A DNA stretch of 64,000 nucleotides from Nitrospira sp. (GTDB lineage: Bacteria > Nitrospirota > Nitrospiria > Nitrospirales > Nitrospiraceae), in assembly GCA_036984305.1 (NCBI GenBank), contig BQWY01000001.1:1943501-2007500 (forward strand), written 5' to 3'. The position numbers were made by a program, and so were the translations under genes. Of the stretch, positions 44,911 through 53,844 are shown one piece after another. Under the pieces are notes generated by a model, which saw nothing but the letters and a program-made list of their open reading frames with translations, did not search any database and was not told the origin of the DNA. Within the stretch, counting starts at the first letter, position 1. Each line of letters begins with the position of its first letter.

Positions 44911-45785
44911 AGGTGGCGGTACTCGGCACGGGCCTGATGGGACGGGCAATCGCCGAGCGATTCCTGGCCTGCCGCCGTCCTGTCGTCGTGTACAATCGGA
45001 CCACCGCTAAAACAGCGCCGCTCGCCGCACTCGGGGCCGAGGTCGCGGACACTCCGGACGACGCGATACGACACGCTTCGTATGTGCTCCTCCTTCTCTC
45101 CGATGCCGAGGCTATTCGGTCACTGTTACCGTTACACGACCGGCCGGAGACGATCCGACATCGCGTGCTGATCCAGATGGGCACCATCGGGTCGTCCGAG
45201 AGCCGGGACTTGGAGCGTGCCGTCGTGAATTCCGGGGGCGAGTATCTTGAAGCGCCGGTGCTGGGAAGCCTTGCCGAAGCCAAGGCTGGTGAGTTGCTCG
45301 TGATGGTTGGGGGAACGAGAGACCAGTTTGATCGGTGCAGGGACGTGTTGTCTGTTTTAGGAAAGAGGCCGCAACTGATTGGCCCCGTCGGGCACGCGGC
45401 GAGCCTGAAATTGGCACTCAATCAATTGATCGCCTCCCACATCGCCGCATTCTCCCTCAGTCTCGGCTACCTCGATCGGGCCGGCGTGTCGATCGACGCG
45501 TTTCGAACGATTTTGGGGGAGAGTGCGCTCACGGCGCCGATGTTCGAGAAGAAATACCCTCGGCTCGCAGCCCGTCGATACGACACCCCGAATTTCTCGG
45601 TGCGGCATCTGCTCAAGGACGTGCGCTTGTTTCTGAGGGAGGCGCAGGTCGCCGGGCTCGATACACGAAGTCTCGATAACGTGCCGACGCTCTTGGACGC
45701 GGCTATAGACCTGCATCGAGGGGACGAAGATTATTCGGCTGTGTACGAAGCGATCAATCCGGCGCCGAAGGGACCGTCCGGATAG
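44907..45785 (+). CDS. Beta-hydroxyacid dehydrogenase, NAD(P)-binding
   Basis: The 292-residue protein has the nucleotide-binding VLGTGLMGRAIAERF at the N-terminus, VYNRTTAKTAPLAALGA next (Asn-Arg-Thr suggests NADP preference), YLEAPVLGSLAEAKAGELLV (substrate-binding block) and GHAASLKLALNQLIAS with the catalytic Lys. It belongs with 3-hydroxyisobutyrate, glyoxylate/succinic semialdehyde and tartronate-semialdehyde reductases. The tight overlap with the secreted cyclase gene suggests a shared pathway despite different compartments. Confidence 0.88.
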   Translation: MKVAVLGTGLMGRAIAERFLACRRPVVVYNRTTAKTAPLAALGAEVADTPDDAIRHASYVLLLLSDAEAIRSLLPLHDRPETIRHRVLIQMGTIGSSESRDLERAVVNSGGEYLEAPVLGSLAEAKAGELLVMVGGTRDQFDRCRDVLSVLGKRPQLIGPVGHAASLKLALNQLIASHIAAFSLSLGYLDRAGVSIDAFRTILGESALTAPMFEKKYPRLAARRYDTPNFSVRHLLKDVRLFLREAQVAGLDTRSLDNVPTLLDAAIDLHRGDEDYSAVYEAINPAPKGPSG

Positions 45786-45839
45786 CCGGTGCCTAAGGGG
45801 CAACACAATATGACCGGTGCCAGGTTCCGAGACTGCGCG

Positions 45840-46334
45840 CTATGCCGGGATGAATTTTAGCGCGACCCCATTGATGCAGTACCGGAGCCCCGTGGGTTTG
45901 GGGCCGTCGTTGAACACATGTCCTTGATGTCCGTCGCAACGCGCACAATGGACTTCGGTCCGAGGGATGATCAAATAAAAATCGGTCTTGGTCCCGATCA
46001 CCTGGGGGGCGATCGGTTGCCAAAAGCTCGGCCAGCCGGTGCCGCTGTCGAACTTGTGCTCGGACGACCACAGCGGCAGATCGCAGCCGGCGCAGACGTA
46101 GGTCCCTTTGGCCTTGTTGTCGTGCAATGGACTGGTAAATGCACGCTCGGTTTGTTCCTTCCGAAGGACCTGGAACTGTTGCGACGATAGGACCTGTTTC
46201 CATTCATCGTCAGTCTTGGAGACGCGTACGATTTGAGACGGGATGTTCACGGTGGTTCCTCCTGCATTGGCACGAGTCATCAAGAGTCCTACGCTGGCGA
46301 CCACGGCGGCGCGGAGAATTTTCTCTGCCTCCAT
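45840..46334 (-). CDS. msrB: Peptide-methionine (R)-S-oxide reductase, exported
   Basis: The 164-residue protein has a hydrophobic N-terminal signal (residues 8-24) and the MsrB fold: zinc Cys pairs in YVCAGCDLPLW and HCARCDGHQGHVFNDG, the substrate region FDSGTGWPSFWQP, and the catalytic cysteine in GLRYCINGVALKF. It repairs methionine-R-sulfoxide in proteins; the signal suggests a periplasmic or membrane location. It is convergent with the dehydrogenase gene. Confidence 0.92.
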   Translation of the reverse strand: MEAEKILRAAVVASVGLLMTRANAGGTTVNIPSQIVRVSKTDDEWKQVLSSQQFQVLRKEQTERAFTSPLHDNKAKGTYVCAGCDLPLWSSEHKFDSGTGWPSFWQPIAPQVIGTKTDFYLIIPRTEVHCARCDGHQGHVFNDGPKPTGLRYCINGVALKFIPA

Positions 46335-46507
46335 AGGCCCTCCTGCAGAGCGCCCGCGGGAAAGGGCGTTCTCTGTGGAGTCGTTTGCCCCTCGTATATC
46401 TTACAGGCCTGCTGTCCGGTGGCTCAACCGGCTCTAGCGGGATAAGGTCATGGAATCGCTTGATTTCAGGCCCCCGACCCTGGTAGCTCGTCAGAAAACC
46501 TGTTTAT

Positions 46508-47203
46508 ATGAGTCAATCGATGCGCGCTGAAACAGCGAAGACCTGGTTATCCTGGAGCAGCGGAAAAGATAGCGCCTGGTGCTTGCACGTGCTCCGGCAG
46601 CGAATCGACGTCACGGTGGTAGGGCTGGTGACCACGGTCAACCGGGAGGCTCGCCGGGTCGCCATCCATGGCGTGCGAGAAACATTGGTGCAGGCGCAGG
46701 CGGATGCGCTGGGCCTTCCCTTGATCGCCGTGCCGCTCCCGCAACCGTGCAGCAATCAGGAGTACGAAGCGGCGATGGAAGACGTGTGGTCGCGCGCGTG
46801 CGAGGAAGGGGTGACGCATATTGCATTCGGTGACTTGTTTCTGGACGATATCCGCCGCTATCGCGAAACCCAGCTTCAGCCTACCGGCTTGACTCCCTTG
46901 TTTCCCATTTGGGGGCTTGATACCGGGGGGCTCGCTCGGCGAATGGTCGCCTCTGGGCTGCAGGCCGTCGTGACGTGCGTGGATTCACGAAGGTTGGACG
47001 CCTCCTTTGCCGGACGGTCCTTCGATCACTCGTTTCTTGACGATTTGCCGGAAGGGGTAGACCCGTGCGGCGAGCGGGGAGAATTCCACACCTTCGCGTT
47101 CGCCGGTCCGATCTTCGAGCGCGCACTACCGATCATCGCCGGCGAGCGCGTGGAGCGTGATGGGTTTGTATTCGCAGACGTGCGACCACGAGAGGTGTCA
47201 TGA
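46508..47203 (+). CDS. Diphthine-ammonia-ligase-like PP-loop protein
   Basis: The 231-residue protein has a PP-loop LSWSSGKDSAWCLHVL, then VGLVTTVNREARRVAIHGVR and the conserved ITHIAFGDLFLDDIRRYRE-type block, ending GERGEFHTFAFAGP, which are the hallmarks of the adenine-nucleotide alpha-hydrolase group related to archaeal/eukaryotic diphthamide synthetase. Bacteria do not make diphthamide, so the true substrate is unknown. It overlaps the DUF4112 gene by four bases. Confidence 0.8.
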   Translation: MSQSMRAETAKTWLSWSSGKDSAWCLHVLRQRIDVTVVGLVTTVNREARRVAIHGVRETLVQAQADALGLPLIAVPLPQPCSNQEYEAAMEDVWSRACEEGVTHIAFGDLFLDDIRRYRETQLQPTGLTPLFPIWGLDTGGLARRMVASGLQAVVTCVDSRRLDASFAGRSFDHSFLDDLPEGVDPCGERGEFHTFAFAGPIFERALPIIAGERVERDGFVFADVRPREVS

Positions 47204-47727
47204 ATACACGCGCCCGCAGAGTTGTCTCGGATGAAGGGTCCGAATCGGATGAGGAGTCGCTGGAGCGGGAATCGCTCCGTCAGATGGCCGATTTGCTCGC
47301 CAAGATTCTCGACACGGCTGTCCCTATCCCCGGCACATCGCTACGAGTCGGACTGGACCCGCTGCTCGGACTCGTTCCGGGGATCGGCGATACGATCGCG
47401 AACGTCATTGGCTCAGGAATCCTGGTACTGGCCACTCGCCTAGGAATTCCCCGTATCGTACTGGTTCGCATGTCCGTGAATATGTTTCTCAACGGCGCCA
47501 TCGGGGCGATCCCGATTTTCGGTGACGCGTTTTCCGTCTGGTTCCGGAGTAATGCCCGTAACGCAGCGCTGCTCCGCCGGCATTCGCAGCGTGAGCGGCG
47601 CCCCGGAACGACGGTCGACTGGATCTTTGTCGTCGGCCTCGGCGTTGTCACCCTCGGTGCGATGGTTGCCGTCATCGCGGCGATCTTATGGGCGTGTGCG
47701 AGGCTCTGGAGCGTGCTGACAAACTAG
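47200..47727 (+). CDS. DUF4112 membrane protein
   Basis: The 175-residue protein has an acidic N-terminus, the DUF4112 core (DTAVPIPGTSLRVGLDPLLG, LVPGIGDTI, then MFLNGAIGAIPIFGDAFSVW) and a C-terminal membrane helix (VGLGVVTLGAMVAVIAAILW). Function of the family is not known. Two or three membrane segments are likely. The ATG overlaps the previous stop, so the two are translationally coupled. Confidence 0.88.
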   Translation: MNTRARRVVSDEGSESDEESLERESLRQMADLLAKILDTAVPIPGTSLRVGLDPLLGLVPGIGDTIANVIGSGILVLATRLGIPRIVLVRMSVNMFLNGAIGAIPIFGDAFSVWFRSNARNAALLRRHSQRERRPGTTVDWIFVVGLGVVTLGAMVAVIAAILWACARLWSVLTN

Positions 47728-47814
47728 CTGCGCCGGCTCACAGCTCGCCACTCGACCGGTTTTCAGGAGCCCTTCTCCCACCACGGCTGGCTCGAGTGCT
47801 GTTCGAGATAGGTT

Positions 47815-50220
47815 CTAGTGCGACGCCACGACGTGTTCGTGCTCGTCCGCCGACCCGGCTCCGAAGGCCGGGCCGCTCTCCCCGGGACATTGAAATGCCG
47901 CCTGCAAGACGTCAGAAGCTTGTTCGACCGGTACGAAGGTCAATTCCTGTCGAACTTCCGTCGGAACGTCCTTGAGATCCTTCTCATTCGCCTTCGGCAG
48001 AATGATTCGGCGGATGCCGGCGCGGTGTGCCGCCAGTACCTTTTCCTTAATGCCCCCCACCGGCAGTACCAATCCGCTGAGGCTGATCTCTCCGGTCATC
48101 GCGGTGTCGCGACGGACCGGGACTCCGTTATACACGGAGGCCAGAGCCGTCACCATCGTGACGCCAGCCGATGGTCCGTCCTTCGGGATCGCGCCGGAAG
48201 GGACATGGATGTGGACCCCGTTTCGCTTGAAACGGGAAATATCCAATCCCATGCTCTCGGCATGCGACCAGAGATAACTGCGCGCCGCTCGTGCCGATTC
48301 CTGCATCACGTCGCCCAATTGGCCCGTGAGCGTGAGGTCGTGACTTCCCGGCAACAACGTCGTCTCGATGTACAGCACGTCGCCCCCGGTCGGCGTCCAG
48401 GCCAACCCCGTCGCCACGCCGGCCGGCAAGTCCTTGCGGATCTCCTCGGGCGTGAAGCGTTCGATGCCAAGCCACTCTCGGACACGGTCCACCGTGACCT
48501 CCATCGCCTTGGAATCTTCGTCCGACGGTGATTCAGCGATGGCAAGGGCGATCTTGCGAGTCAACTTGCCCAACTGTTGCTCGAGTTGTCGAACCCCTGC
48601 TTCCCGCGTGTACTTGGAAATCACTTCGGGGAGAACGTCGGTGGCGAGTCGAATGCGGCCGGGGTCCAGCCCGGCTTCTTTCACGCGACGCGGCCACAGG
48701 TACCGATCCGCGATCGCCATTTTTTCGCGCTCGCTGTACCCTGGGAGACGTATGACCTCCATCCGGTCCAGCAGGGGCTGCGAGATGGGGTCCAGCGTAT
48801 TGGCCGTGGTCACGAACAGGATCTTCGACAGGTCTAACGGAAGGTCCAGATAGTGATCCCGGAACGTGTGGTTTTGCGCCGGATCAAGAATTTCCAGGAG
48901 CGCCGCGGCCGGGTCGCCCCGGAAGTCGCGCCCCATCTTGTCGATCTCGTCCAGCATGAGGACAGGATTGTTGACGCTGGCGCGACGGAGTGCTTGGACG
49001 ATGCCTCCGGGCATCGCGCCCACGTAGGTTCTCCGGTGCCCGCGCAACTCCGCCTCATCGTGGACCCCGCCGAGACTGAAGCGCTCGAAGCGTCGTCCCA
49101 GCGCGCGGGCGATGGATTGCCCCAAGCTCGTCTTGCCCACCCCCGGAGGTCCGACCAGGCAGAGAATCGGCGCCTTGGCCGTCGGGTTGAGCTTCAACAC
49201 CGCGAGATGTTCGACGATCCGCTCCTTCACCTCGTGGATCCCATGATGGTCCTCATCCAACACCTGCCGGACGCGTGCCAAGTCGAGGCTATCTTCCGAG
49301 GAGCGCATCCATGGCAGCTCGAGCACGAGTTCCAGATAGCTCCGTAACACCTGATGATCCCCGGACGCAGGTGGCAGCTTGCTCATCCGTCCCAGGTCTC
49401 GCTCGGCTTCCTTGCGCACGGTTTCCGGAAGGTCCGCTTCCTTGATCCGCTTTCGCAGTTCAGCCACATCGCTATCGTCGTCCTCCTGTTCCCCCAACTC
49501 CCGTTGAATCGCCTTGAGTTGTTCGCGGAGGATGTATTCGCGCTGATTCTTGCCGATCGTTTCCTGCGCTTCGGTTGCGATCTTGTTTCGGAGGGTCAGA
49601 ATCTGTACTTCACGGGTCAGCGCGGCGTAAATGGCCCGATACAGGTTTAGTTTCGTGTCGGCCTCGAGCAGCGATTGCTCTTCCGAAAGCGTCAAGTTCA
49701 GGACGGAAGCCGCGCGATAGGCGAGCAGGACGGGGTCTGCCTCCTGACCCAGCGAGATGAGCATCTCGTTGAGGCTGGAAGGCTGAACGAGTTTCAGCAA
49801 CTCTCCCGTCGTGTCGGTGATCGCACGCACGAGCGCATCGCTCTCCGCACTGGATTCGCCTGGGATGGGCAGCGCACGGATTTTGCCAAGGAGATAGGGT
49901 TCGGTCTGCTCGACTTTCACGATCACCTGACGATCGATCCCCTGCACGAGGGCGTGAAGTTGTCCATCGGTGCCACGGCCAGCCTGCTTAATCACCGCCT
50001 TGGTGCCGATTGTATACAATTGGTCTTGTCCCGGGGTTTCGATTTGAGGATCGCGCTGAGCCACGATCACCAGCGTCTTGTCCTCGTCTTTGACGGCGGC
50101 TTCGACTGCGGCGACAGAACGGTCGCGCCCGATCGTCAACGGCATCATGGCGCCGGGAAACAGCACACCGCGCTTGATCGGGAGTATCGGCAAGGTCGCA
50201 AACATTTCATGATCCGACAT
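47815..50220 (-). CDS. lon: ATP-dependent Lon protease
   Basis: The 801-residue protein is a complete Lon: N-terminal substrate domain (LPILPIKRGVLFPGAM), AAA+ module with Walker A GPPGVGKT (357-364) and LMLDEIDKMG, and the protease domain with the Ser684-Lys727 dyad (PKDGPSAGVTM and GGIKEKVLAAH). The length is normal for bacterial Lon. It degrades misfolded and regulatory proteins in the cytoplasm. The C-terminal His-rich end (DEHEHVVASH) is a small extension. No heat-shock promoter motif was recognised upstream. Confidence 0.96.
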   Translation of the reverse strand: MSDHEMFATLPILPIKRGVLFPGAMMPLTIGRDRSVAAVEAAVKDEDKTLVIVAQRDPQIETPGQDQLYTIGTKAVIKQAGRGTDGQLHALVQGIDRQVIVKVEQTEPYLLGKIRALPIPGESSAESDALVRAITDTTGELLKLVQPSSLNEMLISLGQEADPVLLAYRAASVLNLTLSEEQSLLEADTKLNLYRAIYAALTREVQILTLRNKIATEAQETIGKNQREYILREQLKAIQRELGEQEDDDSDVAELRKRIKEADLPETVRKEAERDLGRMSKLPPASGDHQVLRSYLELVLELPWMRSSEDSLDLARVRQVLDEDHHGIHEVKERIVEHLAVLKLNPTAKAPILCLVGPPGVGKTSLGQSIARALGRRFERFSLGGVHDEAELRGHRRTYVGAMPGGIVQALRRASVNNPVLMLDEIDKMGRDFRGDPAAALLEILDPAQNHTFRDHYLDLPLDLSKILFVTTANTLDPISQPLLDRMEVIRLPGYSEREKMAIADRYLWPRRVKEAGLDPGRIRLATDVLPEVISKYTREAGVRQLEQQLGKLTRKIALAIAESPSDEDSKAMEVTVDRVREWLGIERFTPEEIRKDLPAGVATGLAWTPTGGDVLYIETTLLPGSHDLTLTGQLGDVMQESARAARSYLWSHAESMGLDISRFKRNGVHIHVPSGAIPKDGPSAGVTMVTALASVYNGVPVRRDTAMTGEISLSGLVLPVGGIKEKVLAAHRAGIRRIILPKANEKDLKDVPTEVRQELTFVPVEQASDVLQAAFQCPGESGPAFGAGSADEHEHVVASH

Positions 50221-50348
50221 GGTGCCTCCTCGTACGCCACGGCCATGGAGAGTTCACTCACGGCGCACATCAGATAGGTAGGTTCAATTCTGCCGAAGTC
50301 AATGGGAGAAAGGCCGGCGGTGAGAGAGGTGACCGACGCGCGACACGG

Positions 50349-52379
50349 TTAGCGGTCGACGAAGAGTGCGCCGGGTCCGTCAATGACCGACTGCGCATTG
50401 CTTCGGCGCGCACTGCCGTTCGGATAGGTTCGCGCGTAGTAGTCGCTACCTTGCAGATCGAGAAAGGCGGCAGCGCCACCCTCTTCAGCATACCCGAGAC
50501 CGCGTGGAATGTGGTAGCGGTCTCTACCGCCTTCCTCGATGAAGACGCTCCACGAGTTGTGATCCGCGATCCCGAGTCCGTCGGAATGTTCGAAGCTATA
50601 GGTGTCGTCGTCCCTGCCGGCATCGATCCCGAGGACCACCCCGAGGTCCCAGGCCGCAGCCCCATTGTAATGAGGGCCCGTGGAGTCGTAATAATCGGCG
50701 CCCTGGTAGTCAAGAAAGACTCCCACGCCGAAGTGGGCGCCGGAGGCGATGCCGTAGCGTGCCGCCAAGTGGTCATCGTTGCCCTCCAGATCGAGCTTCA
50801 TGCCGATCCCGAAAAAATACCCGAGGCCCTGAGAAAAATTAGCGGACTGGTAGTGATCGTCGCCACGCAAATCGATCGCCATTCCGATGCCGCCGGCCAG
50901 GGCATAGCCGAGATCGTCTTGATTCGAGGACACGACGCGTGCGCCCGCTCCCGCCCCAAGCCCGAAGCAGTCGAACTGGAACAAGGGGCTATTGGGATCG
51001 CCGTCGGGTACTTCGGTCAGATTGTACAGACTCGGAATCTTCCCGCCGCATTGATAGTTGTCGTCTCCATCGAGATCCACAATGGCTCCTACTCCCGATG
51101 GCCCGCCAAATCCGAGCGCATACCCGGCGCTTTGGTATTGATCGTCCCCTTCGGCGTCAAGAAGCAAGCCCAACCCGGCGATCGATGCGCCTTGGGTGAA
51201 GCGCCCCCCGGTGTATAGATCATTGCCCCCTTCGTCATACAGAATGCCGATCCCCGCGAACCCCGTTCCGCCGGATCCATCGGGCAACTCGTAGGTATCG
51301 TTCCCTGACTTGTCGATCAGCAGGCTCACGCCCAAACGCCCCGTGGCGAGTGCTAAGTGCGATGACGGGAGGTAGGCATCATTTCCCGAGAGATCGATGA
51401 CGATGTTGACCCGCTGATCCGACGTGTTCGGGGCGGCGATCAGTCCTCGGTAGGTGTCGTCACCACCAAGGTCGATCAAGAGGGCGATCCGGCCGTCAAG
51501 TTGATATGTGTTCGAGCCCGGCCCTCCCACGACGATCAAGCCTGCCGGCGTTTCTTTCTGCAGTAAAATTTCCCCTTTGACACCGTCGACGTTCTTCTTG
51601 ACTGGTGCCGTAGTGCGGAGTGAATCCGTCAACTCGCGTAGGAGATCCAGGTCGGCCAATTTCGTGGCCAATTGTGCGGCAGTGACGAGGGGATCGTAGC
51701 CTACGAACTCTTGGCTCAACTGGACGAAGCGGCGGTTGGTATACAGGAGAAATCGTGCCTGGCTGTCGGGCTCGGTCGATTGGGGCCGGTAGTTGTCGAT
51801 GAACCTCGAGGAATGTTCGAACAGAAATTGTCGGTCCTCCGGCGAAAGCGTTCGAGTTGCCCGCTGGCACAGCCGGTACACTTCCTGCAACGCGGCTGCC
51901 AATCGGTCCTGCGGCAGCGCTCTCTTGTCGCGGTGGTCGGGAAGTGCCACCGGGGCGTGTCCGGACTTAATGCGGTACTTCTCGAGTGTCAGCAGCACGT
52001 CGTCCAGTCCGGCGGTCCCGTGTTTCGAAAGAGCCGCGACGAGGAGAGCATACGCTTCCAGCTGGTTCATGCCTTCCCAGGGATCGAGAAGCGTGTTGAC
52101 GGCATCGCGGCGTTTGCCGATCGCGGGATAGGTTCGGGCGCCCGACAATGAGAGCAGGGTGGCCTTATGCTGTGTGCCGATATTCGACTCGATGAGCGGG
52201 GCCGCGTGGCGGGATAAACGACTGACCACGGGGTCGACCCCGAGTCCCGGGGGTAAGATCGGCTCGATCGGGCCTTCAGGAAGCGACGGCAACGGCGACC
52301 GGCATCCCCCCATGAGAAATCCGATCAGCAACACCATGGCGGCGAAGGATGCAATACGTCTGAGTTCTATGTTATGCAT
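50349..52379 (-). CDS. Lipoprotein with D-x-x-G-x-D-x-Y repeats
   Basis: The 676-residue protein has a lipoprotein signal (FAAMVLLIGFLMGGC) and an alpha-helical N-terminal half (residues 40-270). From about residue 275 on it carries roughly twelve repeats of a hydrophobic strand followed by D-x-x-G-x-D-x-Y, for example LLIDLGGDDTY, IVIDLSGNDAY, LLIDKSGNDTY, ILYDEGGNDLY, AIVDLDGDDNY, VFLDYQGADYY. Spacing is mostly 30-50 residues. The pattern suggests a beta-solenoid with acidic, possibly calcium-binding, turns. I do not recognise the family. The ATG at 52379 leaves 31 bases to the divergent Nudix gene. Function unknown. Confidence 0.7.
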   Translation of the reverse strand: MHNIELRRIASFAAMVLLIGFLMGGCRSPLPSLPEGPIEPILPPGLGVDPVVSRLSRHAAPLIESNIGTQHKATLLSLSGARTYPAIGKRRDAVNTLLDPWEGMNQLEAYALLVAALSKHGTAGLDDVLLTLEKYRIKSGHAPVALPDHRDKRALPQDRLAAALQEVYRLCQRATRTLSPEDRQFLFEHSSRFIDNYRPQSTEPDSQARFLLYTNRRFVQLSQEFVGYDPLVTAAQLATKLADLDLLRELTDSLRTTAPVKKNVDGVKGEILLQKETPAGLIVVGGPGSNTYQLDGRIALLIDLGGDDTYRGLIAAPNTSDQRVNIVIDLSGNDAYLPSSHLALATGRLGVSLLIDKSGNDTYELPDGSGGTGFAGIGILYDEGGNDLYTGGRFTQGASIAGLGLLLDAEGDDQYQSAGYALGFGGPSGVGAIVDLDGDDNYQCGGKIPSLYNLTEVPDGDPNSPLFQFDCFGLGAGAGARVVSSNQDDLGYALAGGIGMAIDLRGDDHYQSANFSQGLGYFFGIGMKLDLEGNDDHLAARYGIASGAHFGVGVFLDYQGADYYDSTGPHYNGAAAWDLGVVLGIDAGRDDDTYSFEHSDGLGIADHNSWSVFIEEGGRDRYHIPRGLGYAEEGGAAAFLDLQGSDYYARTYPNGSARRSNAQSVIDGPGALFVDR

Positions 52380-52410
52380 GAGCGTTCGGGCCACCGGCTC
52401 ACTTGCCAGC

Positions 52411-52938
52411 ATGCGCTACTGTTCTTATTGTGCCTCGCCCATCGGAAGGCGCGTTCCGCAGGGGGACACGCTGCCACGGTTTGTGTGCGATTCCTGCCAG
52501 GCCATCCATTACGAGAATCCCAAGATCGTCGCCGGCTGCATTCCCGAATGGTCGGGGCAGATTCTACTCTGCCGACGGGCGATCGAGCCTCGAGCTGGAT
52601 TTTGGACCTTTCCCGCCGGGTTCATGGAGATGGGCGAGAGCACCGAACAGGCGGCGTGCCGTGAAACGTTGGAGGAGGCCACGGCCACCGTGGAACAATG
52701 CCGGTTGTACTCTCTCGTCAGTATGCCTCGCATCGGCCAAGTTTACGTGGTCTTCCGCGCCCAACTGGTCTCACCGGAGTTCTCGCCGGGATCGGAAAGT
52801 CTCGAAGTCAATTTGTTCCATCCCGATAAGATTCCCTGGGATCAATTGGCGTTTATGGTCGTCGCCCAGATTCTTCGTCGGTACGTCCAGGATACAGCCA
52901 ACGGAGACTATTCACTGTACGTCGACAATGTCCTGTAA
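52411..52938 (+). CDS. Nudix hydrolase with zinc ribbon
   Basis: Starting at the ATG at 52411 the 175-residue protein begins MRYCSYCASPI and continues to CDSCQAIHYENPKIV, a four-cysteine zinc ribbon as in NudC-like enzymes. The Nudix box is GFMEMGESTEQAACRETLEE (G-x5-E-x7-R-E-x2-E-E) near residue 70. Substrates of this group include NADH, ADP-ribose and capped RNA ends. Upstream in-frame starts would overlap the divergent lipoprotein gene and are not preferred. Confidence 0.85.
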   Translation: MRYCSYCASPIGRRVPQGDTLPRFVCDSCQAIHYENPKIVAGCIPEWSGQILLCRRAIEPRAGFWTFPAGFMEMGESTEQAACRETLEEATATVEQCRLYSLVSMPRIGQVYVVFRAQLVSPEFSPGSESLEVNLFHPDKIPWDQLAFMVVAQILRRYVQDTANGDYSLYVDNVL

Positions 52939-53109
52939 TGGCCATTGCCGAGGATCGTGACGCAACGGTCGAATCTTTTCATTGTACCCCAGAAGCGCGG
53001 CCTTACGCCGCCAATTCAGAAACTGTGGTGGCCAACCTCTCGCGGTGAGCTCGAAGCGGAAATGTTTGCAATTGAGTCGAGCGATTTCTAGAATGTCGGC
53101 CTCAGGCCC

Positions 53110-53844
53110 ATGGCAACATCACGCTCGAACCGAGTTCCGCCACGTCGTTCCCCTCGCCGGAAGGCCGCCACAACGTCAGTAGTTCTGCTGCCTCGCGGTG
53201 CCAAGCGTCGATTCGGTGCCCGACTTCTGAAATGGTATCGGGAGCACGGGCGTGACCTTCCCTGGCGAAATACGTCTGATCCGTACCGAATTCTCGTGAG
53301 CGAGGTCATGCTTCAGCAAACGCAGGTGGATCGAGTCATCCCGAAGTACCATGAGTTTCTGGGACGCTATCCCGATTTTGTGACGCTCGCGGAGGCTCCG
53401 GTGGAGGAGGTGCGGCAGACGTGGTATCCGCTTGGCTATAACGTCCGCCCCCATCGGTTGCACAGCATCGCACGCGAAACCGTGGCCCGTTACGGAGGGG
53501 CACTCCCGCGGGATGCGGTGGAATTGTTGTCATTCAAGGGAATCGGACGGTACACGGCGGGAGCGATTCGCTCATTTGCGTTCAACGAGGACGCGCCGAT
53601 CTTGGATACCAATGTCATTCGAGTGCTCCAGCGAGTCTTCGTCGGGCAAGGCCATCCGAAGACGATGAAGGCGCTTCTGTGGAAGCTCTCGGAAGCCTTG
53701 ATTCCAAAAGGGCAAGGGTATCATTTCAATCAGGCCCTGATGGACTTCGGCGCTACGTTATGTACCGCCCGCGACCCCTATTGCCTGCTCTGTCCCATGA
53801 AGGCGTTCTGTAAGAGTTACCCGTGGACTCCACCGACTCCATGA
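53110..53844 (+). CDS. mutY: A/G-specific adenine glycosylase without C-terminal domain
   Basis: The 244-residue protein has the MutY core: LPWRNTSDPYRILVSEVMLQ with catalytic Glu, the helix-hairpin-helix GIGRYTAGAIRSFAF, catalytic Asp in ILDTNVIRVL, and the iron-sulfur ligands C-x6-C-x2-C-x5-C in CTARDPYCLLCPMKAFC. The C-terminal MutT-like domain that recognises 8-oxoguanine is absent, so the protein is about 110 residues shorter than E. coli MutY. A separate MutT-type gene begins inside its stop codon (ATGA). It should excise A opposite 8-oxoG or T mispairs. A third overlapping gene completes a repair operon. Confidence 0.88.
   Translation: MATSRSNRVPPRRSPRRKAATTSVVLLPRGAKRRFGARLLKWYREHGRDLPWRNTSDPYRILVSEVMLQQTQVDRVIPKYHEFLGRYPDFVTLAEAPVEEVRQTWYPLGYNVRPHRLHSIARETVARYGGALPRDAVELLSFKGIGRYTAGAIRSFAFNEDAPILDTNVIRVLQRVFVGQGHPKTMKALLWKLSEALIPKGQGYHFNQALMDFGATLCTARDPYCLLCPMKAFCKSYPWTPPTP

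Noticed and set aside
47818-48531. 237-codon plus-strand frame inside lon
   Set aside because: It is the mirror of the highly conserved lon coding sequence; Arg/His-rich composition is typical of an antisense shadow.
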